The translations under genes and the position numbers were made by a program. Of a stretch of DNA of 64,000 nucleotides, positions 47,834 through 56,034 are shown one piece after another. The first letter of the stretch is position 1, and each line of letters opens with the position of its first letter. The DNA is from Arcobacter venerupis (GTDB lineage Bacteria > Campylobacterota > Campylobacteria > Campylobacterales > Arcobacteraceae), in assembly GCF_013201665.1 (NCBI RefSeq), contig NZ_CP053840.1:434001-498000 (forward strand), read 5' to 3'. The notes under the pieces are model-generated. The model did not search any database and had not been told where the DNA came from. It saw only the letters and a list, made by a program, of their open reading frames with translations.

Positions 47834-48299
47834 ATATAACTGGCCTGTTTAATCTCATATAATACAAAGATGTAAGTGCTAATCCAAAAGTAATAGCTCC
47901 TAAAATTGCCAATGCTCTTAAGAAGTTTTCTATAAATAATTCAATTAATTCAGGTGTAACTCCATGGGAATTCATATCAACTAAAGCAATCATTGCTGTA
48001 AATGCATAAGTTCCAGGAATCATAGGAATAATTGCAGCAACTGAATATACAGGTCTTGGAATCAAAAATTTTCTTGACCATTTAAGAGTTATATATCCTA
48101 TGTATGAAGAAGCAATAAAAGTTGAAAGCTCAATAGAAGCCCCAAGTTCAATAGATACATTTCTAATAATATAAGTAATTCCACCTCCTAGTGCACAAAA
48201 CTTCAAAGTATGTTTTGGAACATTAAAAAGCATTGCAAATCCAGTTGAAGCGATACTTGCAAAAATTGATTTAATTAAAATATCTAAAATTATTTCCAT
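47832..48299 (-). CDS. YjjB-type subunit of a split threonine/serine (or succinate) exporter
   Basis: 155 residues with about four or five hydrophobic helices (ThrE_2/DUF3815 type; IRNVSIELGASIELSTFIASSYIG, RPVYSVAAIIPMIPGTYAF). It pairs with the YjjP-type gene 1 bp upstream. In Corynebacterium the two parts are fused as ThrE; in E. coli YjjPB has been linked to succinate export. Substrate here unproven. Confidence 0.87.
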   Translation of the reverse strand: MEIILDILIKSIFASIASTGFAMLFNVPKHTLKFCALGGGITYIIRNVSIELGASIELSTFIASSYIGYITLKWSRKFLIPRPVYSVAAIIPMIPGTYAFTAMIALVDMNSHGVTPELIELFIENFLRALAILGAITFGLALTSLYYMRLNRPVI

Positions 48300-48300
48300 T

Positions 48301-49074
48301 TTACCACCCTTTGATATTAAAAATTGACATTGCTAAAACTATACCTGATGATGAAGCAATAGTTAAAAGTATTGCTTGAAGCCATCTTCCCCAACCCATA
48401 CTTAGATAACCTTTGAATGAATCTAAAAATGAGTTTACAAAAGGAACTCCTGGAACCAAAAGTAAAACACTTGAAGCTAAAATAATATTTGGAGTGGTAC
48501 TAATATTTAGCAATATTACAAGACTTGCTAGAGTTGTTGCTATAAATGAAGTAATACCAAAAGTAATCATCATTAGAAATCTTTTTCTATTTAGTTCTTG
48601 TCTTACAAACATGGCAAAACTTGCAACGGCAAAAGTAATAAAAAATGCTGGTAAATCTCCATGTTGTAGCTTTGAAAATGATGCACAGGCAAATCCCACC
48701 ATAAATACAACTAACCATCTATTATAGTGGTTTGGTTTTATATCTTTTATAGTTAACATAACAAAATCTGCATCATGTTTTGTTCTTTCCATTTCTATAA
48801 CCATTTGTTGTACATCACAAACAATCGACATATTAATGGGTTTATGATGAACTCTTCTTGTTGTTGTAACTGATTGATTGTTATATAAAGTTGTTAATAC
48901 AATAGCTGATGGAATTAGTGACATTTCAACAGAATTAACACCTAAGGCATTTCCTAATCTTTGAGCTGTTTGTTCAACTAAGATGCTTTCTGCTCCAAAT
49001 TCGAGCATTAGTACAGCTGCTTTTATGATAGCTTGGGTAATTTTTGTTTGTTCTGGGTGGGTTATTTCTGACAT
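48301..49074 (-). CDS. YjjP-type subunit of a split threonine/serine (or succinate) exporter
   Basis: 257 residues (ThrE/DUF1212). The N-terminal cytoplasmic domain has ALMLEFGAESILVEQTAQRLG-like sequence and VTTTRRVHHKPINMSIV, followed by five hydrophobic helices. Forms an inner-membrane exporter together with the downstream YjjB-type protein. Confidence 0.88.
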   Translation of the reverse strand: MSEITHPEQTKITQAIIKAAVLMLEFGAESILVEQTAQRLGNALGVNSVEMSLIPSAIVLTTLYNNQSVTTTRRVHHKPINMSIVCDVQQMVIEMERTKHDADFVMLTIKDIKPNHYNRWLVVFMVGFACASFSKLQHGDLPAFFITFAVASFAMFVRQELNRKRFLMMITFGITSFIATTLASLVILLNISTTPNIILASSVLLLVPGVPFVNSFLDSFKGYLSMGWGRWLQAILLTIASSSGIVLAMSIFNIKGW

Positions 49075-49201
49075 GCTTCTTTATTATCTATGTGAATTTT
49101 TTTGGAATTATAACTAAATATATTAGATTAAATTGTGCCCCTATGTATAAAATTTAATAAAAAGAGTTTATTAGATATAATTTTTCAAATAAAGGCATAT
49201 C

Positions 49202-49534
49202 TTGAAAAAATTAACAACTTACTATACAAATAAAAATATATTATTCAAAGAGATAAAACAGATTTTACCAAAGCAATTAGATTCAAGAAAAAAAATAGAT
49301 ATTTATTGTGCAACAACGATTGATGCGAAATTTTATGCAATATTTATAGTTGATTCAAAAAGTAGATTTATAAGAAAAAATGCAAATGACTTAATGGAAC
49401 TTTGTGAAAAATTAGCAGTTTATTTAGACCATAATTTTAAGAAAAAAGAGTTATTAATCTCAAGTCCTCTTTGCTCAAAAGCAAAAGAGTATTTAAAACA
49501 AAATGATTGGAGTGTTAGAGTTGATTTTATGTGA
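49202..49534 (+). CDS. small unknown protein upstream of coaX
   Basis: 110 residues starting at TTG (AAAGG about 10 bp upstream, TATAAT at 49176-49181). Basic, alpha/beta-like sequence with KIDIYCATTIDAKFYAIFIVDSKSRF; no signal peptide, no known motif that I recognise. It overlaps the next gene by 14 bp if that one begins at 49521, indicating translational coupling in the operon with coaX, hisG and a methyltransferase. Confidence 0.7.
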   Translation: MKKLTTYYTNKNILFKEIKQILPKQLDSRKKIDIYCATTIDAKFYAIFIVDSKSRFIRKNANDLMELCEKLAVYLDHNFKKKELLISSPLCSKAKEYLKQNDWSVRVDFM

Positions 49535-50147
49535 TATTGGAAATACAACTTATCATTTTTTGATAAAGGGTAAACATAAAAAGTATTTTTTAGATGAAAA
49601 AGTTCCTCCTTTTGATGATGAGGTTTATTTTGTTTCTGTAAATGAAAAAGCTAGTAAAAAATTAATCAAAAAAAATCCCCATGCTAAAAATATAAATAAA
49701 CTTCTAAACTTTCAAACTTCATATTTAGGTTTAGGAATTGATAGGGCTCTTGCTTGTTCTTTTCAAGATAATTGTGTCATTGTTGATGCAGGAAGTGCAA
49801 TAACTGTTGATGTTATGGAAGAGGGCAATCATAAAGGTGGATTTATACTTTTGGGTTTGAGAAGATTTATGAAAAGTTACCCAAAAATATCAAAAAAACT
49901 AAAGTTTGAGTTTGAAAAAGAGATAAATTTAGATAAAATACCGCTTCGCACGAAAGATGCTATACAATATGCTATGTTAAAATCTATCATTTTACCAATC
50001 AAAGAAGTAAGTTTAAATAAAAATATTATATTCACTGGTGGTGATGGGCTAGCTTTGAGTAAATATTTTGAAAATAGCACATATAAAAAAGATTTAATAT
50101 TTGAGAACATGAAAAGGATTATTGATGCTAACAATTGCATTGCCTAA
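49521..50147 (+). CDS. coaX: type III pantothenate kinase
   Basis: Phosphorylates pantothenate, first step of CoA synthesis. ASKHA-fold motifs: DIGNTTYHF (phosphate 1), GIDRALAC, DAGSAITVDV (phosphate 2) and HKGGFILLGL, then TGGDG. I put the start at TTG 49521 (MILCDIGNT, 208 residues), because family members begin a few residues before DIGN and GGAG lies 8 bp upstream; ATG 49503 is an alternative. The 3' end overlaps hisG by 23 bp. Confidence 0.9.
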   Translation: MILCDIGNTTYHFLIKGKHKKYFLDEKVPPFDDEVYFVSVNEKASKKLIKKNPHAKNINKLLNFQTSYLGLGIDRALACSFQDNCVIVDAGSAITVDVMEEGNHKGGFILLGLRRFMKSYPKISKKLKFEFEKEINLDKIPLRTKDAIQYAMLKSIILPIKEVSLNKNIIFTGGDGLALSKYFENSTYKKDLIFENMKRIIDANNCIA

Positions 50148-50733
50148 GGGAAGAATTGCTGAGGAAACTCTTGATAAATTTGAAAAAGCTTTTGGTGAAA
50201 AGTTTATTTTTGAAGATAGAAAATTAATACTTGAAAAAGCTGGATTTAGATTTTTAAATGTTAGAAATCAAGATGTACCAACTTATGTAATGCATGGCGC
50301 TGCTGATTTAGGTGTTGTTGGACTGGATGTTCTTGAAGAAAAAGAGTATGACTTAATCAAACTTCTTGATTTACAACTTGGAAAGTGTAAAGTTGCTTTT
50401 GGATTAAGAAAGGGTGAAGAGTTAAATTTCAATAAAAGTAAAATCACAATTGCTACAAAACATGAAGTAATCGCTAAAAAGTTTTTTGAACAAAAAGCAA
50501 TGGCAGTTGAGATTATCAAACTTTATGGTTCTATTGAATTAGCACCTTTAGTTGGACTTTGTGATTGTATTGTTGATATTGTTGAAACTGGTGAAACAAT
50601 GAAACAAAATGGGCTTGAAATAGGACCTACAATTATGGAAAGTTCAGCTCACTTAATAGCAAATAAAAACTCTTTTTATGCTAAAAAAGATTTAATTTTA
50701 GACTTAAAAGAAAGAATAGAAGCACATATATAA
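50125..50733 (+). CDS. hisG: ATP phosphoribosyltransferase, short form
   Basis: First step of histidine synthesis (ATP plus PRPP). 202 residues from ATG 50125 (AAAAGGA upstream) make this the short form lacking the C-terminal ACT-like regulatory domain. Motifs LTIALPKGRIAEET, HGAADLGVVGLDVL and the PRPP loop DCIVDIVETGETM are intact. Short HisG works only with HisZ in known systems; no hisZ is present in this window, so it should be elsewhere. C. jejuni has a long form as I recall, making this a lineage difference. Confidence 0.93.
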   Translation: MLTIALPKGRIAEETLDKFEKAFGEKFIFEDRKLILEKAGFRFLNVRNQDVPTYVMHGAADLGVVGLDVLEEKEYDLIKLLDLQLGKCKVAFGLRKGEELNFNKSKITIATKHEVIAKKFFEQKAMAVEIIKLYGSIELAPLVGLCDCIVDIVETGETMKQNGLEIGPTIMESSAHLIANKNSFYAKKDLILDLKERIEAHI

Positions 50734-51431
50734 TGGGATTAGATTTATACGCAAAAGTTGAGCCTTATTTAGATTTTGAAGAAGAAGTTTATACTTTACA
50801 TAGAGAATTTTTACGATTTGTAATGGTAAATGACCTTGATAATATAATTGATATTGGTTGTGGTCAAGGATATTTTTTAGAGAATCTAAAAGTAAATAAA
50901 AAGAAATATTTTGGAATTGATTTAAGTGTTGAACAAATCAAAGTTTGTGAAACTAAAAATCTAAATGCAAAAGCAATAGCTTTAGGCGAAGTAAAAGAAA
51001 AATTTGATTGTGCAACAGCTATTTTTGATGTTCTAAATTATATTCCCAAAAAAGAGTTAAAGCAGTTTATCAAAGAGACAAATCTTGTTTTAAATCAAGG
51101 TGCTTATTTTATTTTTGATGTAAACTCACTTTTCGGATTTGAAGAAGTTGCTCAAGGGTGTATTACTATTGATGTTGAAGACAAATTTATTGCTATTGAT
51201 GCAAATTTTGAAAACAACAAACTTCAAACGGATATTACACTTTTTGAAAAACAAGAAAATGGACTTTTCTCAAAAGAACAAGATTCAATAATCCAAGAAT
51301 ACCACTCAAAAGAGTTTTTAACGAAACTTCTAAAAGAGTGTGGTTTTGAAATTCAAGAGATAAAAGAGTTTAATTTACATACAGATGAACATGCTGATAA
51401 ATTAATCTTTATTTGTAAAAAAATAGCCTAA
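50733..51431 (+). CDS. class I SAM-dependent methyltransferase
   Basis: 232 residues. Motif I IDIGCGQGYFLENL (about 39-52), acidic end of strand 2 FGIDLS, post-I and motif IV region FDCATAIFDVLNYI. Substrate unknown. Starts directly at the hisG stop (overlap of 1 bp), so it is coupled to the operon. Confidence 0.85.
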   Translation: MGLDLYAKVEPYLDFEEEVYTLHREFLRFVMVNDLDNIIDIGCGQGYFLENLKVNKKKYFGIDLSVEQIKVCETKNLNAKAIALGEVKEKFDCATAIFDVLNYIPKKELKQFIKETNLVLNQGAYFIFDVNSLFGFEEVAQGCITIDVEDKFIAIDANFENNKLQTDITLFEKQENGLFSKEQDSIIQEYHSKEFLTKLLKECGFEIQEIKEFNLHTDEHADKLIFICKKIA

Positions 51432-51441
51432 TACAAAATAC

Positions 51442-51484
51442 TCAAACTTTTGTGTTAGAGCAAAACGCCAACACAAAGGTTTGA
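51442..51484 (+). promoter_or_regulatory. hairpin covering the ribosome site of the FmdE-like gene
   Basis: TCAAACTTTTGTGTT (51442-51456) pairs with AACACAAAGGTTTGA (51470-51484), 15-nt arms with a single G-U type mismatch and a 13-nt loop. The AAAGG ribosome site (51475-51479) is inside the right arm, 8 bp before the ATG. Such a fold would hold back translation; no T-run follows, so a terminator is less likely. Confidence 0.55.
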
Positions 51485-51487
51485 CTT

Positions 51488-52090
51488 ATGATGACTTACC
51501 CACAATTTTTTAATAAAATCCCAATAATAAAACTACAAGATGATTTAGCCTCTTTTTTAGGTGCTTTTGAAGATGGAATAATAGAATTTTCATATTTAGA
51601 TATCGTAAAAAGTGCAGGGCATTCGTGTCCTACGGTTTTAGGAGCTTATCTTATGACGTTTAAAGGTTTAGAAGCTTTATATAAAAATGAGATCCCAATA
51701 CGTGGTGAAATTATTGTTGAATTTAGCGAAAGCCAAACTACTGGCGTTGCAGGAGCTATTGGAAATGTGATTATGAATATCACGGGAGCTGCTACAACAA
51801 ATGGGTTTAAAGGTCTTGCTGGAAAATATGATAGAAATCATTTAATGAAATTTGAACAAGATATAAATGGTTCAAATGTAAGATTTACAAGAACAGATAG
51901 CCATAAAAGTGTAGAAGTTTTTTATAATCCATCTTCTGTAAAACCACATGAAGATTTAAATTTCTTGATGCAAAAATCTTTGCAAGGAAATGCTACAAAT
52001 GATGAAAAACTTGAGTTTGGAAAACTTTGGCAAAAAAGAGTTGAAGATATTTTTGATAATATTCAAGAAGTTATAAATATAAAAGAGTAA
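51488..52090 (+). CDS. FmdE-like protein
   Basis: 200 residues. The AGHSCPTVLGAYLMT stretch (about 43-57) resembles the GHxCPG metal-binding motif of FmdE (formylmethanofuran dehydrogenase subunit E) family proteins, with His44 and Cys46. No methanofuran pathway is expected here; FmdE-like proteins in such bacteria have no settled role and have been connected with molybdenum/tungsten enzymes. The gene is separated from the methyltransferase by a regulatory-looking hairpin and ends in a bidirectional terminator. Confidence 0.6.
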   Translation: MMTYPQFFNKIPIIKLQDDLASFLGAFEDGIIEFSYLDIVKSAGHSCPTVLGAYLMTFKGLEALYKNEIPIRGEIIVEFSESQTTGVAGAIGNVIMNITGAATTNGFKGLAGKYDRNHLMKFEQDINGSNVRFTRTDSHKSVEVFYNPSSVKPHEDLNFLMQKSLQGNATNDEKLEFGKLWQKRVEDIFDNIQEVINIKE

Positions 52091-52103
52091 AACTCTTTTA
52101 TAT
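52077..52103. terminator. bidirectional terminator between the FmdE-like gene and trpS
   Basis: Perfect 11-bp stem ATATAAAAGAG / CTCTTTTATAT with loop TAAAA, spanning the stop of the plus-strand gene and ending just before the trpS stop. Confidence 0.7.
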
Positions 52104-52104
52104 T

Positions 52105-53070
52105 TTAGATTAAACCCACAGCATCTCTAATAATTTCCATTTTAGCTGCTGCAATTTTTCTAGCTTTTTGTGCCCCAAAAGTTAATATTTCTCTTACTTC
52201 TTTTTTGTTGTTTAAGTAATATTCTCTTTTTTCTTCATAAGGTGCAAAATATTCATTTATTTTTTCAAGTAGAGTCATTTTAAAATGACCATATCCCTCA
52301 CCTGGAGTTGCATATCTTTTTTGTAAATTTTTTAATTCATCTTCATTCATAAATAGTTTACATAAAGTATAGATATTACAGTTTTCCCACTCTTTTGGCT
52401 CATCCAATTCTCTTGAATCTGTTACAATTCCCATAACTTGTTTTTTTCTTTGTTTTGCACTTGTAAACATATCAATTGTATTGTTATATGATTTAGACAT
52501 TTTAGCTCCATCAGTTCCTGGAACTGTAGCAACTATTTCATCAACTCTTGATTCAGGTAAAACAAAAATCTCTTTATTATAAGCGTGATTGAACGAAGTT
52601 GCAATATCTCTTGTCATTTCAACATGCTGAATTTGGTCTTTTCCTACAGGCACGATATTTGAATCAAATAGTAAAATATCAGCAGCCATTAAAACTGGAT
52701 ATGAAAATAATCCATGACCTGCTACAATTCCTCTTGCTGTTTTATCTTTGTAAGAGTGAGCTCTCTCTAATAGTCCCATAGAAGTGTGATTTGATAGTAT
52801 CCAGTATAACTCAAGAACCTCTTTTACATCGTGTTGTACCCAAAATGTTGATTTTTCTGGGTCCATTCCTAGTGCTAAAAAGTTAATTGCTGCTTCATAA
52901 GTATTGTTTTCTAAAGCTTCTTTTTCTTTCACTGATGTTAAAGCATGATATGATGCTAAAAATGCAAAAAGTTCACCTTCATTTTGTGACTCTATCATTT
53001 TTTTTACCATACCAAAATAGTTTCCTATGTGTATTGTTCCTGATGGTTGAATACCTGATAAAATTCTCAA
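52105..53070 (-). CDS. trpS: tryptophanyl-tRNA synthetase
   Basis: 321-residue class Ic synthetase charging tRNA-Trp. HIGH-type motif PSGTIHIGNYFG at residues 9-20, KMSKS in DGAKMSKSYNN (about 190-200), and the VGKDQIQHVEMTRDIA block. Full length, standard bacterial type. Confidence 0.97.
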   Translation of the reverse strand: MRILSGIQPSGTIHIGNYFGMVKKMIESQNEGELFAFLASYHALTSVKEKEALENNTYEAAINFLALGMDPEKSTFWVQHDVKEVLELYWILSNHTSMGLLERAHSYKDKTARGIVAGHGLFSYPVLMAADILLFDSNIVPVGKDQIQHVEMTRDIATSFNHAYNKEIFVLPESRVDEIVATVPGTDGAKMSKSYNNTIDMFTSAKQRKKQVMGIVTDSRELDEPKEWENCNIYTLCKLFMNEDELKNLQKRYATPGEGYGHFKMTLLEKINEYFAPYEEKREYYLNNKKEVREILTFGAQKARKIAAAKMEIIRDAVGLI

Positions 53071-53121
53071 ATCATAATCCTTTTATTTTTTGCAGAATTA
53101 TATCTAAAGTATCCAAAAAAT

Positions 53122-53661
53122 CTAAAAAAGTAAGATTTTAAAACCTATTAAAATAAGCACAACTCCACCTAAAATTTCAGCTTTACTTTCATATTTTTCT
53201 CCACCATGACTTCCTACAAATACACCAATATAACTAATGATAAATGTAATAAATCCAATAAGAAATAAAGATAAATAAACATTTAAATCAAAAAGATGTA
53301 AAGTAAATCCAGCAGCCATCGCATCAATACTTGTAGCAATTGCTAAAGTCAATAAAATTTTATTTGATATTTTTGTTATCTCTTCTTCAACATTTTCATT
53401 TAAGGCTTCATATATCATTTTCCCACCAATGATTACTAATAAGACAAAAGCAATGATGCTATCATATCCTTGAATATACTCTTTTAGTCCAATTCCTCCA
53501 AGGTATCCAATAAATGGCATTAATGCTTGAAAAATACCAAAAAATAATCCAGCTTTTAATGCTAAGATTTTTACATCACCTTTATTTTTTATTCCAAGCC
53601 CAATAGAAACTGCAAAGGCATCCATACTAAGCGCAAATGATAAAATTAAAATTTCTAACAT
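53122..53661 (-). CDS. mntP: manganese efflux pump MntP
   Basis: 179 residues with six hydrophobic helices in two DUF204 repeats. The repeat-specific acidic motifs SMDAFAVS (about 12-19) and SIDAMAAG are both present, as is GGKMIYE in helix 3. Exports Mn(II). It overlaps the preceding MFS gene by 7 bp and so appears to be the last gene of the siderophore-uptake operon. No yybP-ykoY-type manganese riboswitch is visible upstream. Confidence 0.92.
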   Translation of the reverse strand: MLEILILSFALSMDAFAVSIGLGIKNKGDVKILALKAGLFFGIFQALMPFIGYLGGIGLKEYIQGYDSIIAFVLLVIIGGKMIYEALNENVEEEITKISNKILLTLAIATSIDAMAAGFTLHLFDLNVYLSLFLIGFITFIISYIGVFVGSHGGEKYESKAEILGGVVLILIGFKILLF

Positions 53662-54830
53662 CCAAATCCTCTTTTTTTATATGAAAGAGAGATTGTAACT
53701 AAAATAGCAAAAATTAAACTTGCAAAGATAAATGGAAACTCTGGGGAGATTTTATATAAAACTGTACTAAGTAATGGTCCTACAATAATTCCAAAACCTT
53801 GAGCAGATGATACCGTTCCTGCTGCAACTCCTTGTTCATTTGCATTTACACTATTTGAAGTAATTGCCATAAATGCTGGCATTATCATACCTAGCCCAAT
53901 AGTTCCAATACAAAAAGCAAGAGTTAATTCAATTTTTGTTGATATAAGACTTATTAAAAAATATCCTACTGTTGCGAAAATTGAGCCTAAAATCAACCAA
54001 GATATAGATTTTACATTTTTTAGTTTTGAAACTATAATTTGTGTAGCTATAAATACAACACCAATTATTGCCAAAATATATCCAGTAGTTTTTGCAGTAT
54101 CTATTTCACTCATTTGAAATTTATCTAAGATGAAAAAACCTAAACAAACTTGTGAAGTAACAATACTAAACATAGTAATAAATGAAGCAATCATTGGAAG
54201 TCTTAGTCTTTTATCAAAAAAATGTAAAGGTGTATCTTTTGTTTTTTTAATTTTGACATCTTTTTCTAAAAAGAAAAAGACCATAAAAACTGCAATTAAT
54301 GGCAAAATTGCAGCAGCATATAAAGGAATAGCCAATCCATAAACAGCTAAAGCCCCACCAATTATAGGTCCTAAAATCATACCCAAACCATTTGATGCTC
54401 CAAGACTAGCCATATAAGAAGTTCTTTTTTGTGCTTCTACTTTATCTGCGATTAAAGCATTTGAAACTGGTGGAACAGCTGAATAAAATACTCCTATTAA
54501 TAATCTTGTGGCGATTAAAACTAAAAGAGAAATAATAACAAGTGGAGGAGTTATAACTGCATAATTTACAAATATTGCTAAAAGTAAATAAGAGATAAAA
54601 AATCCAAAAATTGCAAGTAGTAAGATATTTTTTCGTCCATAAATATCACTTTTTTTACCCCAAAATCTTGATAAAAAAATCCATGCAACACCTGCAAGTG
54701 CTACCATAAGACCTGCATGCCACTCTTGTAAACCTAATTTTCTCACTATTGGACCAACTACTGCTAAAAAAGCCATCATTGAAGATACACATAAAATTGT
54801 AATAACCATTAAAGGTTTAATTTCTTTCAT
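53655..54830 (-). CDS. MFS transporter (DHA1/TetA-like)
   Basis: 391 residues from ATG 54830 (AAAGGAATTG upstream), preferred over an in-frame ATG at 54860 inside the previous gene. Twelve predicted helices. The loop 2-3 motif SRFWGKKSDIYGRKNILL and the helix-5 motif GASNGLGMILGPIIGGAL are typical of drug/proton antiporters. In this setting it could export a siderophore or fragments released after iron removal, but sequence alone cannot show that. Confidence 0.85.
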   Translation of the reverse strand: MKEIKPLMVITILCVSSMMAFLAVVGPIVRKLGLQEWHAGLMVALAGVAWIFLSRFWGKKSDIYGRKNILLLAIFGFFISYLLLAIFVNYAVITPPLVIISLLVLIATRLLIGVFYSAVPPVSNALIADKVEAQKRTSYMASLGASNGLGMILGPIIGGALAVYGLAIPLYAAAILPLIAVFMVFFFLEKDVKIKKTKDTPLHFFDKRLRLPMIASFITMFSIVTSQVCLGFFILDKFQMSEIDTAKTTGYILAIIGVVFIATQIIVSKLKNVKSISWLILGSIFATVGYFLISLISTKIELTLAFCIGTIGLGMIMPAFMAITSNSVNANEQGVAAGTVSSAQGFGIIVGPLLSTVLYKISPEFPFIFASLIFAILVTISLSYKKRGFGC

Positions 54831-56034
54831 ATTCAATTCCTTTAAAAAATAATAATACATACATCATTGAAATAAATGAAAATAAAGAAGCAACTATAAT
54901 CATAGTGCTATAACCGAAAATTCCTGATAAAGATACTCCAAAAGCACTAGCAAGAACTCCCATTAACATAAAAGGGAAAAATTGCAAAGCATATTCTGTA
55001 CTTGGAGATTTTGTTGATAATTGATCCATCATCAAAGCATGAATAATTGGCATAGAAGCGCTATAACTTATAAAAATAATACTCATAGATAAAGAAGCAA
55101 ATAAAATATTTGTATATCCATTAACTAAAAACAATAGAGTTAAAAATCCTAAACATTCAAAAATGCTAATGCCAATAAGCATAGTTTTTCTAGAAAATAT
55201 TTTTAATAAATAGCCACTAATTACAGAAGCAATAATTCCTAGAATACTTCCAACTACACCATTTATAAAACCTATTTTATCTAAGCCATAACCCACATCA
55301 ACTAATATTGGAGTTAATAAAGCATAAGAAATAGTCATTCCTATTGGATAAAGAATCAATAAGACAAGTAATAAAATACGCCCTTTTTTATTCCAGAATT
55401 GGAAAAAAAGTCTCCATGAGATATCCTGAATTGTATGTTCAACTACACATTTTGATTCTTTATAAAGTAATAATTGAATAAAAGTAATAGTTGTAATAAA
55501 TGCTAAAAGTAAGACTGTTACACTCCAACCAAAATATTCATAAATAGCTAAAGCTCCTCCAACTCCTAAAATATTTCCAAGTATTCCTCCTGAAGTTTTA
55601 AGTGTTCCTCCTAATCCTCTTTCACTTTTAGTTAAAAGTTTAAAAGCTAAACCCTCAGCTGCTATATCTTGTGTAGAAGCTAAAAGTCCTACTAAAATAA
55701 GAGCTATAATAACAATTAATTTATCTTCAATAACATCAAAAAAAGAGGTAAAAACAATTGAAATAATCAAAAATAATTGTACTATTTTAAGGAAACTAGA
55801 ATAATTTCCATGATGTTTTGTAACATATTTATCTACCCAAGGTGCCCATAAAAATTTTATTACCCAAACTAAACTAATTAGAGAAAAAAATCCCAATTCT
55901 TCAAGTTGCATTCCACTTTTTCTCCAAATTGCAATAATTGCTACTGAAAAAAAAGAAAAACCAACATATTGAGTGATATATAAACTAGCTAACAATAAAA
56001 TAGATTGAGGCGTTAAACAAGAACATTTATGCAT
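54817..56034 (-). CDS. RhtX/FptX-like siderophore MFS transporter
   Basis: 405 residues, about twelve helices. Family resemblance to RhtX/FptX/AmpG: QYVGFSFFSVAIIAIWRKSGMQLEELGFFSLI at the N-terminus (about 23-54), KFLWAPWVDKY, and STQDIAAEGLAFKLL. RhtX and FptX move ferric rhizobactin or pyochelin across the inner membrane. It overlaps the ABC gene by 8 bp and the next MFS gene by 14 bp (from start 54830), so it belongs to the same operon. Confidence 0.8.
   Translation of the reverse strand: MHKCSCLTPQSILLLASLYITQYVGFSFFSVAIIAIWRKSGMQLEELGFFSLISLVWVIKFLWAPWVDKYVTKHHGNYSSFLKIVQLFLIISIVFTSFFDVIEDKLIVIIALILVGLLASTQDIAAEGLAFKLLTKSERGLGGTLKTSGGILGNILGVGGALAIYEYFGWSVTVLLLAFITTITFIQLLLYKESKCVVEHTIQDISWRLFFQFWNKKGRILLLVLLILYPIGMTISYALLTPILVDVGYGLDKIGFINGVVGSILGIIASVISGYLLKIFSRKTMLIGISIFECLGFLTLLFLVNGYTNILFASLSMSIIFISYSASMPIIHALMMDQLSTKSPSTEYALQFFPFMLMGVLASAFGVSLSGIFGYSTMIIVASLFSFISMMYVLLFFKGIEYERN

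Noticed and set aside
49503-49520. ATG 49503 as coaX start
   Set aside because: It adds residues not expected before DIGN and lacks a ribosome site; TTG 49521 has GGAG at good spacing. The ATG cannot be fully excluded.
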